Positions 1 to 5,656 of a stretch of 7,710 bases of DNA are shown here, piece by piece. Location of the stretch: NCBI GenBank assembly GCA_030620915.1, contig JAUXIR010000062.1, forward strand, positions 1 to 7,710, written 5' to 3'. This stretch comes from Geopsychrobacter sp. (lineage in GTDB: Bacteria; Desulfobacterota; Desulfuromonadia; Desulfuromonadales; Geopsychrobacteraceae). Position numbers and translations under genes: made by a program. Within the stretch, counting starts at the first letter, position 1, and every line of letters begins with the position of its first letter. The notes under the pieces were generated by a model. The model was not told the origin of the DNA and searched no databases. It saw only the letters and a list, made by a program, of their open reading frames with translations.

Positions 1-515
1 CGCAAAATGTGCGTTCCATCGGGAAACTCGCCATTCTTCATCTTTTCGAACAGCTCCAGATTCTCCTCGACGCTACGCTCACGATAGGGGCTGTCGGTGC
101 CCGCCTGAGTCAAGGTACCGCGATTGAAGCGCATCTCTTCGGCATCCTGGCTATCGACGTAGGCCTTGCCCTTGCCGATCAGCTTGAGCGCCCACTGATA
201 CAACTGTTCGAAATAATCGGAAGCGAACAGCGGCTGCTCACCCCAATCGAAACCGAGCCAGGCCACATCCTGTTTGATCGCCTCGACATACTCATCCTCT
301 TCCCTGGTCGGATTGGTATCGTCAAAACGCAGGTTGCAGCGGCCCTTATATTCCGCCGCCAGTCCGAAGTTCAGACAGATGCTTTTGGCGTGACCGATAT
401 GCAGATAACCATTCGGCTCAGGCGGAAAACGGGTGATTACCTGATCGCGTTTACCACTTTCAAGGTCTTCGTTGATAATGGTACGGATAAAGTTACTGGT
501 TGGTTCCTGGCTCAT
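1..515 (-). CDS. glnS: Glutaminyl-tRNA synthetase, N-terminal part (runs off the left edge)
   Basis: Charges tRNA-Gln with glutamine in the cytoplasm (class I aminoacyl-tRNA synthetase, GlnRS). Only the first 171 residues are present; the family is about 550 long, so roughly two thirds lie off the left edge. The reading frame is open from ATG at 515-513 to the window edge. It shows [17 protein letters not shown] at residues 30-46, containing the class I HIGH signature (His39-Ile-Gly-His42). LRFDDTNP at 62-69 follows, then RGTLTQ and [18 protein letters not shown] further on. All match remembered E. coli GlnRS closely, and the asparagine-rich HIGH context separates it from GluRS. An AAGGAAG ribosome binding site lies about 10 nt before the ATG. 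The gene is last in the carD-ispD-ispF-glnS set, 111 nt after ispF. That gap has room for its own promoter, but I see no convincing one. Identity is very likely. Confidence 0.95.
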   Translation of the reverse strand, partial: MSQEPTSNFIRTIINEDLESGKRDQVITRFPPEPNGYLHIGHAKSICLNFGLAAEYKGRCNLRFDDTNPTREEDEYVEAIKQDVAWLGFDWGEQPLFASDYFEQLYQWALKLIGKGKAYVDSQDAEEMRFNRGTLTQAGTDSPYRERSVEENLELFEKMKNGEFPDGTHIL

Positions 516-626
516 TCCGGTTGATCTTCCTTTGCTGGCCCCGAGAAATCGTCCGAGGCAATGCTGCTCAAAAGTTTCTAGATGACGGCAGTATCCCCGT
601 GGCCGGGGAGGCGGGACAAGAAAAAA

Positions 627-1100
627 CTAATCCTTTAGCAACAGGACCACTGAGTGTGCCGAAATGCCCTCCCCGCGTCCTTCAAAACCGAGGGTTTCAG
701 TGGTGGTTGCCTTGACATTGATCTGGTCAAGCGCGACCCGGCAATCGGCCGAGATATTCTGGCACATCTGCCTAATATGCGGGGCGAGTTTCGGTTTTTG
801 ACAAAGGATTGTCGCATCCAGATTAGCGATACGATAGTTCCGTTCATGCATCAAACCAATCACATGGCATAGCAATTTACGGCTGTCGATCCCCTTAAAC
901 GCGGGATCAGAATCGGGGAAGTGCTTACCGATATCGCCAGCGGCCATGGCGCCGAGAATGGCATCGCAGATGGCATGCAGCAAGACATCGGCATCAGAAT
1001 GGCCGAGCAGTCCCAGGTCATACGGAATCGTCACACCGCCTAAGATCAGTTGCCGTCCCTCAACCAGCTTATGCACGTCAAAACCGTGACCGATCCGCAT
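627..1100 (-). CDS. ispF: 2-C-methyl-D-erythritol 2,4-cyclodiphosphate synthase (IspF)
   Basis: Fifth step of the MEP isoprenoid pathway: cyclises CDP-methylerythritol 2-phosphate to methylerythritol 2,4-cyclodiphosphate with release of CMP. It works as a cytoplasmic trimer with active sites at subunit interfaces. The 157-residue length is normal. Visible signatures are RIGHGFDVH at 2-10, giving metal ligands Asp8 and His10; [11 protein letters not shown] at 33-43, giving the third ligand His42; [11 protein letters not shown] at 55-65 with Asp56, Asp63 and Asp65; and [17 protein letters not shown] at 130-146 with the conserved Thr-Thr-Glu135 stretch that contacts the CDP phosphates. Residue numbers agree with the E. 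coli enzyme. The ATG shares its A with the last base of the ispD stop codon, and a GGAGGAG ribosome binding site lies inside the end of ispD, so the two are probably translationally coupled. No missing active-site residue is seen. Confidence 0.97.
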   Translation of the reverse strand: MRIGHGFDVHKLVEGRQLILGGVTIPYDLGLLGHSDADVLLHAICDAILGAMAAGDIGKHFPDSDPAFKGIDSRKLLCHVIGLMHERNYRIANLDATILCQKPKLAPHIRQMCQNISADCRVALDQINVKATTTETLGFEGRGEGISAHSVVLLLKD

Positions 1101-1798
1101 CAGTCTCCTCCTGCCAACAACGCCTCTGCGATCAGCAGATCTTCAGGCGTGGTAATCTTGATATTGCGATAGTCCCCTTCGACCATCACGACCTGGACAC
1201 CGAGCCGCTCAACCAACGAAGCATCATCGGTGCCGGCAAAATCATCCCGAGCCGCCTGCTGATATGCGCGAAACAGCAGCTCAAAACGGAAAGCCTGGGG
1301 CGTCTGCACCTGCCAGAGGCGACTTCGTTCCGGAGTCGCAACAATCAACTCGTTTTCAACCTCCTTGATGGTGTCCTTGGCCGGCACACCAATCACGGCG
1401 GCCCCCTTGATTACGGCGGTATCGATCAGGGTCGCAATCAACCCGGGATTGAACAAGGGGCGAACGCCATCATGGACCAGGACCACGGAATCTGGCTTTG
1501 TCCCGATGAGTTGCAACTGCTGCAGACCATTGCGCACCGAATCCTGGCGCTCTTTCCCACCGGGCACGATTCCGCCCAGCTTGGTTAAGCCGCTGCCAGG
1601 CAGGATCTGCTGCTTGAAATAATCGATCTCATCGGCTGGTATTATCGGAAAGATACTGCTGATCGCCGGATGGCGCTCAAAGAGTTCGAGGGTCCGCGCC
1701 AGAATAGAACGACCGCCAAGTTGCAGGTATTGCTTATTGACCGAAGCGCCCATGCGGCGCCCCATGCCTGCTGCTGGGACCAGAACCGTAGTATTCAT
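1100..1798 (-). CDS. ispD: 2-C-methyl-D-erythritol 4-phosphate cytidylyltransferase (IspD)
   Basis: Third step of the MEP pathway: transfers CMP from CTP to methylerythritol 4-phosphate. From ATG at 1798 it has 232 residues, close to the usual 230-240. The N-terminal nucleotide-binding loop reads [18 protein letters not shown] (residues 7-24), with Arg15 and Lys22 at the E. coli Arg20/Lys27 positions. [13 protein letters not shown] and [10 protein letters not shown] follow. PAKDTIKE has Lys where E. coli has the MEP-contacting Arg157, a substitution I believe is common in the family. [10 protein letters not shown] near the C-terminus carries the second conserved Lys. The frame is open upstream to a GTG at 1870, but that codon lies inside a terminator hairpin, and the homology starts right after ATG 1798, so the shorter start is chosen. 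The Shine-Dalgarno is weak (GAGCAG). ispD overlaps ispF by one base and lies 109 nt after carD. Confidence 0.95.
   Translation of the reverse strand: MNTTVLVPAAGMGRRMGASVNKQYLQLGGRSILARTLELFERHPAISSIFPIIPADEIDYFKQQILPGSGLTKLGGIVPGGKERQDSVRNGLQQLQLIGTKPDSVVLVHDGVRPLFNPGLIATLIDTAVIKGAAVIGVPAKDTIKEVENELIVATPERSRLWQVQTPQAFRFELLFRAYQQAARDDFAGTDDASLVERLGVQVVMVEGDYRNIKITTPEDLLIAEALLAGGD
1103..1112 (-). promoter_or_regulatory. Ribosome binding site of ispF inside the end of ispD
   Basis: On the minus strand GGAGGAG, within the last codons of ispD, precedes the ispF ATG at 1100 by about 5 nt. With the TGATG stop/start overlap, this is the usual arrangement for translational coupling or re-initiation. 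Confidence 0.75.
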
Positions 1799-1809
1799 CG
1801 TCTGCTCGC

Positions 1810-1836
1810 AAAAAAGGGAACGATTCACTCGTTCCC
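1810..1836 (-). terminator. Second terminator-like hairpin in the ispD leader
   Basis: On the minus strand GGGAACGA, a 5-nt loop and TCGTTCCC form a perfect 8-bp stem (1836-1816), followed directly by six T (1815-1810). Only 11 nt then remain before the ispD ATG at 1798. By shape this is an intrinsic terminator in tandem with the one at 1851-1885. Its position makes an attenuator, or a leader structure affecting ispD expression, equally possible. No regulatory ligand or leader peptide is evident. Confidence 0.6.
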
Positions 1837-1850
1837 ACTTATGCCGCTTC

Positions 1851-1885
1851 AAAAAAGAAAGACCAGGCACGGCGGCCCGGTCTTT
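1851..1885 (-). terminator. Intrinsic terminator after carD
   Basis: On the minus strand AAAGACCGGGC (1885-1875), a 6-nt loop and GCCTGGTCTTT (1868-1858) form an 11-position stem with one mismatch. C, six T and G follow (1857-1850). It starts 23 nt after the carD stop codon, so it fits termination, full or partial, of the carD transcript before ispD. It also covers the GTG at 1870 that would be an alternative ispD start. Confidence 0.75.
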
Positions 1886-1907
1886 ATTCTTCCAATAAAA
1901 AGCGGCC

Positions 1908-2387
1908 TCAGTGAAAAATTTGTTCCAGCTGGTCGATAACCGCTTCTTCTTTAGACCCCTGCGACAGGGCGACCTCGGTTACCAACAGGCGACGAGCCTG
2001 CTCCAGAACTTTCTTTTCCCCGTAGGATAGATCCTTGTTGTCGCTGATCAGGTAAAGCTCGCGCAACACCTCGGCAACCTCGTGGAGATCTCCCGACTTG
2101 AGTTTATCCTGATAATCACGCTGACGACGGCTCCAGGACGCGATCTTCCCACCAGTGCCCGGGACTCCCAGCACTTCGAAGATAGAAGGGATATTCTTCT
2201 GCTCTATCAATCCCCGCATGCCAACATTTTCAACATTGTTGGTTGGGACCATGATCGTCATGTCACTCCCGACGATGCGTAGCACATAAAATTTCTGACT
2301 GTGACCAGAGAATTCGCGAGTCTCAATATCTTCGATCACTCCAACCCCTTGGGTTGGATAAACTGCCATATCCCCTTTTTTAAACAA
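1908..2387 (-). CDS. carD: CarD/CdnL-family RNA polymerase-binding transcriptional regulator
   Basis: Members of this family bind the RNA polymerase beta subunit through an N-terminal Tudor-like domain. They stabilise the promoter open complex through a C-terminal helical domain. From the TTG at 2387 the protein has 159 residues and begins MFKKGDMAVYPTQGVGVI, the usual family opening. The N-terminal domain spans about residues 1-65. The helical part contains ASWSRRQRDYQDKLKSGD, and its Trp85 falls at the same position as the mycobacterial CarD tryptophan that wedges into the upstream edge of the transcription bubble. EVAEVLRELY and LSYGEKKVLEQARRLL follow, as in the family. An ATG at 2432 in frame would add 15 basic residues not found in the family. 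TTG is preferred because AAAGGAG sits 7 nt before it. The gene is first of the minus-strand set and diverges from the TPR gene. The CdnL (general) versus CarD-proper distinction is not decided here; the lack of an HMGA-like tail favours CdnL-type. Confidence 0.93.
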   Translation of the reverse strand: MFKKGDMAVYPTQGVGVIEDIETREFSGHSQKFYVLRIVGSDMTIMVPTNNVENVGMRGLIEQKNIPSIFEVLGVPGTGGKIASWSRRQRDYQDKLKSGDLHEVAEVLRELYLISDNKDLSYGEKKVLEQARRLLVTEVALSQGSKEEAVIDQLEQIFH

Positions 2388-2398
2388 TAGCTTTCTCC
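2388..2398 (-). promoter_or_regulatory. Ribosome binding site that fixes the TTG start of carD
   Basis: On the minus strand AAAGGAG is followed by AAAGCTA (7 nt) and then TTG at 2387-2385. This spacing is ideal. The alternative ATG at 2432 has no comparable purine-rich element before it, so the TTG start is favoured. Confidence 0.75.
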
Positions 2399-2413
2399 TT
2401 TTCCGAATATAGT

Positions 2414-2442
2414 AAAGTATCATATGAAACACAGACGGTCAA
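2414..2442 (-). promoter_or_regulatory. Candidate sigma70-type promoter of carD
   Basis: On the minus strand TTGACC (2442-2437) is followed after 17 nt by TACTTT (2419-2414). The AT-rich stretch also offers TATGAT and TATATT as other -10 choices. The -35 is good and the -10 is poor (3 of 6). It lies 27 nt before the carD TTG. The 2388-2558 gap is the divergent control region for carD and the TPR gene; on the plus strand the best -10 is TGCTAACAT at 2504-2512, without a clear -35. Confidence 0.4.
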
Positions 2443-2558
2443 GGTTCAAAGAAAGGTCGTACGGACATAAAACGCTTTTTATATGCGTGGTTATCTCGAC
2501 TCATGCTAACATTCCGGCTCTCAATATTCCGAAACCTCAGCGCTGGAGCAAGGCTTTC

Positions 2559-3437
2559 ATGACCAGATATCTGTTGCTGTTCCTCCTCCTGTTTCTCCCT
2601 GCGACCCTCGGAGCGACCGACCTCCCCACCCAACTCCAGTTTGCCGACAGCCTTGCTGCCGACAACGACCATTACCGTGCCATCACTGAATATAAACGCT
2701 TCCTCTTTCTGCATCCCGATTCCCCCCTGGTCCCGCAGGCCAGGCTTTCGATCGCGACCAGCCTGATTGCCGGTAAACGTTGGAAGAATGCCGACAGGAG
2801 CCTCGAAGATCTGCTTAGTCTCCACCCACAGAGCCCAGAAGCAATTAAGGGCCGCCACATATATGCCGATAGCGCCTATGAGCGTGGCGAATTCGGCTTA
2901 GCCCGTCAACGCTATCGCGCGCTGGCAAAGCGACAAACAGACGCCGAGACCCTCAATTACACTAATTTTCGGATTGGTTGGAGCTTTCTCGAACAGGACA
3001 AGCCACAAAAAGCGCGCACCAGCTTCAGCCTGCTTCCGCAGCAGCAAAAAGACCGACTGCTTGAAGATCTGCAGACCTACCAGGCACTTCCGCAGAAATC
3101 TCCACTTATTGCTGGCGGCCTGTCTACAATTTTGCCTGGCGCCGGCCAAATCTACACCGGTCGCTTGCGCCAGGCCGCGCTCTCTTTTCTACTCAATGGC
3201 GCTTTCATTCTGGGCGCAATCGAAGCCTTCAATGAGGAAAACTATGCGGTCGGTGGCATTCTGCTCTTTTTCGAGATCGGCTGGTACGGTGGCAACATTT
3301 ACAATGCCGTCAACAACGCGCACAAGCACAACGACCGGGCCAAGCACAACTACAAGCAGCAGATGCGCTCACGGCCCAACCTGCAGTTCGGCATGCTCAA
3401 AAAGACCCCACTGGTCTCACTCAATTATCACTTCTGA
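2559..3437 (+). CDS. TPR-repeat envelope protein with C-terminal PGAGQIY hydrophobic module, function unknown
   Basis: I do not recognise a named function. From ATG at 2559 the product has 292 residues. Residues 1-19 look like a signal peptide: Thr-Arg, then a Leu/Phe-rich core ending LPATLGA. Residues about 25-160 form tetratricopeptide-like helical pairs, for example DHYRAITEYKRFLFLHPDS at 37-55, ADRSLEDLLSLHPQSPEA at 78-95 and a third pair around 105-150, so a protein-binding scaffold is likely. A C-terminal module follows, with LPGAGQIYTGRLRQAALSFLL (residues 192-212, written here without its flanks), then hydrophobic segments at about 206-224 and 228-248 and a basic, His/Asn/Lys-rich tail. 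Glycine-rich PGxGQ-Y motifs before paired hydrophobic segments occur in DUF5683/TM2-like proteins. A 45-residue upstream extension to ATG 2424 would bury the signal peptide and is rejected; GGAG and AAGG elements precede ATG 2559. It is followed after 69 nt by panE. Confidence 0.82.
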   Translation: MTRYLLLFLLLFLPATLGATDLPTQLQFADSLAADNDHYRAITEYKRFLFLHPDSPLVPQARLSIATSLIAGKRWKNADRSLEDLLSLHPQSPEAIKGRHIYADSAYERGEFGLARQRYRALAKRQTDAETLNYTNFRIGWSFLEQDKPQKARTSFSLLPQQQKDRLLEDLQTYQALPQKSPLIAGGLSTILPGAGQIYTGRLRQAALSFLLNGAFILGAIEAFNEENYAVGGILLFFEIGWYGGNIYNAVNNAHKHNDRAKHNYKQQMRSRPNLQFGMLKKTPLVSLNYHF

Positions 3438-3506
3438 TTGCCCAGGAGCCTGTCGACAGACTTCTTCCTGACTTTTATCAACTGTCAGCAAATGTAGGAA
3501 GCGAAT

Positions 3507-4424
3507 ATGCGGATCGGAATTATCGGAGCAGGCGCCCTTGGGCTTTACTATGGTGCCATGTTGCAGCGCGCCGGAAACGAGGTCCATTTCCTGTTGCGGC
3601 GTGATTTTGCAGCCATCAGCACAGAGGGACTCAAGGTCTTTTCGATCAACGGCGACTTCAGCCTGCCACGGATCAACGGCTACCAAACCGCTACAAAGAT
3701 CGGTCAGGTTGATCTGATTCTGGTCGGCCTGAAAACCTTTGCCAATCAGTGTCTGATCGAACTTGTCCGCCCGTTAATTGGTCGTGAAACCGCCATTCTG
3801 ACCCTGCAGAACGGGCTGGGCAACGAAGATCTTCTGGTGGCAGCCTTTGGCGCTGGACGGGTGCTCGGTGGGATCGCATTTTTGTGCAGTAATCGCGGCA
3901 AACCTGGAGAGGTTCACCACCTGGGGGAGGGTCGCATCCGTTTGGGGGAATCGACGGGAGGCCCTAGTGAACGCTGCCAGCGGCTTGCCGAGCTCTTTTC
4001 TGCCGCCGGTGTTCCCTGCGAGGCGAGCGCTGATTTGACCCGTATCCGTTGGGAGAAGCTGGTGTGGAATATCCCCTTCAATGGCCTCTGTGCCCTGACC
4101 GGAAAAACCGTGACCGACCTGCTGCAACACCGACCAAGCCGTCAACTGGTGGCGAGTATGATGGGGGAAGTGATTTCGGCAGCCAACCGACAGAAGATCG
4201 AGACCCGGATCAATGCCGAACCCTTCATCTCTCGTATGCTCGAAATGAGCGACGCCATGACCGGCTATCAGCCGAGCATGATGATTGACCGGATCGAGGG
4301 ACGACCGTTGGAACTCGAGGCGATCTACGCCATCCCGCTTGCGCGGGCCGCAGCGGCAGGCTCGCCAATGCCGCAGGTCGATATGCTCTATCGCCTGCTG
4401 TCGGTCGGAGAGCCGCAAATCTGA
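3507..4424 (+). CDS. panE: 2-dehydropantoate 2-reductase (ketopantoate reductase, PanE/ApbA family)
   Basis: Reduces 2-dehydropantoate (ketopantoate) to D-pantoate with NADPH in pantothenate/CoA synthesis. The 305 residues match the family length. The Rossmann dinucleotide motif IIGAGALGLYYG is at 5-16, with Gly7, Gly9 and Gly12. ILTLQNGLGNE at 97-107 supplies Asn102. RIRWEKLVWNIPFN at 179-192 carries the catalytic Lys184. YQPSMMIDRIEGRPLELE at 254-271 carries Ser257 and Glu269. Relative to E. coli Asn98, Lys176, Ser244 and Glu256 these are evenly offset, so all expected active-site residues are present. TAGGAAG lies about 7 nt before ATG 3507. No other pantothenate gene is in the window. The superfamily also contains relatives acting on other 2-oxo acids, so the exact substrate is an inference. 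Its stop is 4 nt from that of the converging tautomerase gene. Confidence 0.88.
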   Translation: MRIGIIGAGALGLYYGAMLQRAGNEVHFLLRRDFAAISTEGLKVFSINGDFSLPRINGYQTATKIGQVDLILVGLKTFANQCLIELVRPLIGRETAILTLQNGLGNEDLLVAAFGAGRVLGGIAFLCSNRGKPGEVHHLGEGRIRLGESTGGPSERCQRLAELFSAAGVPCEASADLTRIRWEKLVWNIPFNGLCALTGKTVTDLLQHRPSRQLVASMMGEVISAANRQKIETRINAEPFISRMLEMSDAMTGYQPSMMIDRIEGRPLELEAIYAIPLARAAAAGSPMPQVDMLYRLLSVGEPQI

Positions 4425-4428
4425 CTCC

Positions 4429-4617
4429 TCAATCCTTGTCCGCCAACAACTCTCCACCGACCCCTACCTGCTCACGGCTGTTTTCATGCAGGATAACGAT
4501 GATCTTCTCCTGCGGCAGGCCATAGGCCTTAACCGCAGCATCGGTCAGCTCACGAATAAGGCGACGGCGCCGGTCAAGATCGGTAATTCGTGGTCCTTCA
4601 AGGGTAATAATCGGCAT
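4429..4617 (-). CDS. 4-oxalocrotonate tautomerase-family protein
   Basis: A small enzyme of the tautomerase superfamily, whose members use an N-terminal proline (after Met removal) as general base in keto-enol chemistry, usually as hexamers of about 62-residue subunits. The product is 62 residues beginning Met-Pro-Ile-Ile-Thr-Leu-Glu-Gly. LIRELTDAAVKAYGLP and IIVILHENSREQVGVGGEL match the beta-alpha-beta fold and the family's GxGGE motif. Pro1 is present. Arg9 may take the place of classic Arg11, but by my alignment the positions of Arg39 and Phe50 of Pseudomonas 4-OT are Ile and Val. That resembles chromosomal homologues such as DmpI or YwhB rather than the catabolic enzyme. An AAGGAG ribosome binding site precedes the ATG by 7 nt. 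No aromatic-degradation gene is nearby, so the physiological substrate is unknown. Confidence is high for the family and low for any reaction. Confidence 0.88.
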   Translation of the reverse strand: MPIITLEGPRITDLDRRRRLIRELTDAAVKAYGLPQEKIIVILHENSREQVGVGGELLADKD

Positions 4618-4647
4618 ATCAAGGCTCCTTTTTAAGGGTTTATGCGC

Positions 4648-4676
4648 AGGATAGGGCGCAACCCAGGCAAAAGCAA
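4648..4676 (-). promoter_or_regulatory. Possible promoter of the tautomerase gene
   Basis: On the minus strand TTGCTT (4676-4671), a 17-nt spacer and TATCCT (4653-4648) resemble a sigma70 promoter, each box being partial. It lies 30 nt before the start codon. The gene has no upstream co-directional neighbour in the intergenic region, so it needs a promoter here, but the assignment is tentative. Confidence 0.3.
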
Positions 4677-4741
4677 CCTGCCAGCAGTCAACTTATTTCA
4701 TCTTGCAACCCTCGCCCCCCTTCTTTTTATTTGGACACGCG

Positions 4742-4750
4742 TGCTATAAC
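4742..4750 (+). promoter_or_regulatory. Extended -10 promoter element before djlA
   Basis: TGCTATAAC at 4742-4750 fits an extended -10 (TGn followed by TATAAC, 5 of 6). Only a poor -35 (TCTTTT) is found at the right distance, as is usual for extended -10 promoters. It lies 41 nt upstream of the djlA start and 28 nt before the AAGGAG ribosome binding site. Confidence 0.5.
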
Positions 4751-4791
4751 CGCAAAACTGGTAAAATTAACGGACAGAAGGAGAATTCACA

Positions 4792-5550
4792 ATGGGTTGG
4801 CTCTCGGGAATAATTGGTGGCGGAATTGGGGCGATGATCGCCGGCCCCTTCGGCGCGATGATCGGTGCGGCAATCGGTGCAAACATGGGCGGCAATGCCA
4901 CTCCGCAAGGAAGCCGCATCGGATTTTCCGATGCGCAACGCAAGCAGGCGCTCTTTTTCACCGCGGCATTTTCGATGATTGGCAAACTGGCCAAGGCCGA
5001 TGGCCGGGTGTGTGAGGATGAAATTGCCGCAATCCATCGTATTTCGCGAGAGGCCCTGGGACTCGATGCCCAAACCCGGAAGTTTGCAATCAATATCTTC
5101 AATCAAGCCAAAGAGAGTACCGAAAGTTTCGCCAGCTATGCACGGCAGTTCGGCGATCTCTTCGGACAGGAACCGCAACTGTGTAACTTCATGATGAGTT
5201 TTCTCTTCGAGGTCGCAATGGCCGACGGCCAGCTGCATCCAGGGGAAGAACAGATGCTGCTCGAAGCCAAACAGGCTTTTCGCCTGCACGACAGCGTCTA
5301 TCAATCGATGCGCAGCCGTTATACCGGCACAACAACCGGCAGTCAGAGCCTGGCAAAGCACTATGAAGTGCTGGGGCTGTCACAGGGAGCCAGCAAGGCC
5401 GAGGTTAAAAAAGCCTACCGTCAGAAGGTCACCGAATACCACCCGGACAAGATCGAAGGGAAGGGCCTGCCACCGGAGTTCATCAAGTTCGCCAATGACA
5501 AGGTTGCCGAGATTAACGGCTCATACGATGCCGTGATGGCCCACCTTTAA
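4792..5550 (+). CDS. djlA: DjlA-like co-chaperone: glycine-zipper N-terminus, TerB-like domain, J domain
   Basis: DjlA-type proteins are membrane-anchored J-domain partners that stimulate the ATPase of DnaK. The 252-residue product has three parts. Residues 5-34 are a Gly/Ala/Ile-rich stretch with repeated GxxxG spacing that can insert in or lie on a membrane. Residues about 48-165 form a TerB/DjlA-like helical domain with two related acidic motifs, KADGRVCEDE at 68-77 and MADGQLHPGEE at 143-153. Residues 188-252 are the J domain, beginning HYEVLGLSQGASKAEVKKAYR, with the essential HPD tripeptide at 217-219 and the final helix FANDKVAEINGSYDAV. E. coli DjlA (about 270 residues) has the same order. 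AAGGAG ends 8 nt before ATG 4792. The gene stands alone, with its own candidate promoter and a strong terminator. The gene symbol is assigned from architecture. Confidence 0.85.
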   Translation: MGWLSGIIGGGIGAMIAGPFGAMIGAAIGANMGGNATPQGSRIGFSDAQRKQALFFTAAFSMIGKLAKADGRVCEDEIAAIHRISREALGLDAQTRKFAINIFNQAKESTESFASYARQFGDLFGQEPQLCNFMMSFLFEVAMADGQLHPGEEQMLLEAKQAFRLHDSVYQSMRSRYTGTTTGSQSLAKHYEVLGLSQGASKAEVKKAYRQKVTEYHPDKIEGKGLPPEFIKFANDKVAEINGSYDAVMAHL

Positions 5551-5601
5551 CCACCCATGCAACCAGGCCGAGCAATTTCTTGCGGCTGAAAATTGCCTTC
5601 T

Positions 5602-5642
5602 AACCAACAGGGGCTCCGTTTCCGGAGCCCCTGTTGGTTTTT
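5602..5642 (+). terminator. Strong intrinsic terminator after djlA
   Basis: AACCAACAGGGGCTCCG (5602-5618), loop TTTC and its exact reverse complement (5623-5639) give a perfect 17-bp stem, followed by a T run to 5642. It lies 52 nt after the djlA stop. On the minus strand the same stem is not followed by a T run, so it is a clear terminator for djlA and a weaker one for prc. Confidence 0.92.
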
Positions 5643-5656
5643 ATGCTCTATGAGAT

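Noticed and set aside
9..524. Plus-strand open frame of 171 codons
   Set aside because: It is the antisense shadow of glnS; the minus strand encodes an unmistakable GlnRS N-terminus with HIGH motif.
594..609. TCCCCG-TGGC-CGGGGA hairpin between ispF and glnS
   Set aside because: Only a 6-bp stem without a T run on the minus strand; could be a leader structure of glnS, but there is no supporting evidence.
621..650. T6 run right after the ispF stop with a weak TCCT/AGGA stem
   Set aside because: The stem is 4-6 bp including wobble pairs and too weak to call a terminator.
1799..1870. 24-residue N-terminal extension of ispD from GTG 1870
   Set aside because: The GTG lies inside the first terminator stem, there is no ribosome binding site, and family homology begins just after ATG 1798.
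2424..2558. 45-residue extension of the TPR protein from ATG 2424
   Set aside because: It would overlap the carD promoter region and place a basic segment before a clear signal peptide; no ribosome binding site precedes it.
3450..3459. Perfect palindrome CTGTCGACAG between the TPR gene and panE
   Set aside because: Ten-base palindromes occur by chance at this scale; it has no second copy and no promoter next to it.
3774..4457. Minus-strand open frame of 227 codons
   Set aside because: Antisense shadow of panE, with low-complexity His/Arg-rich translation and overlap with the tautomerase stop region.
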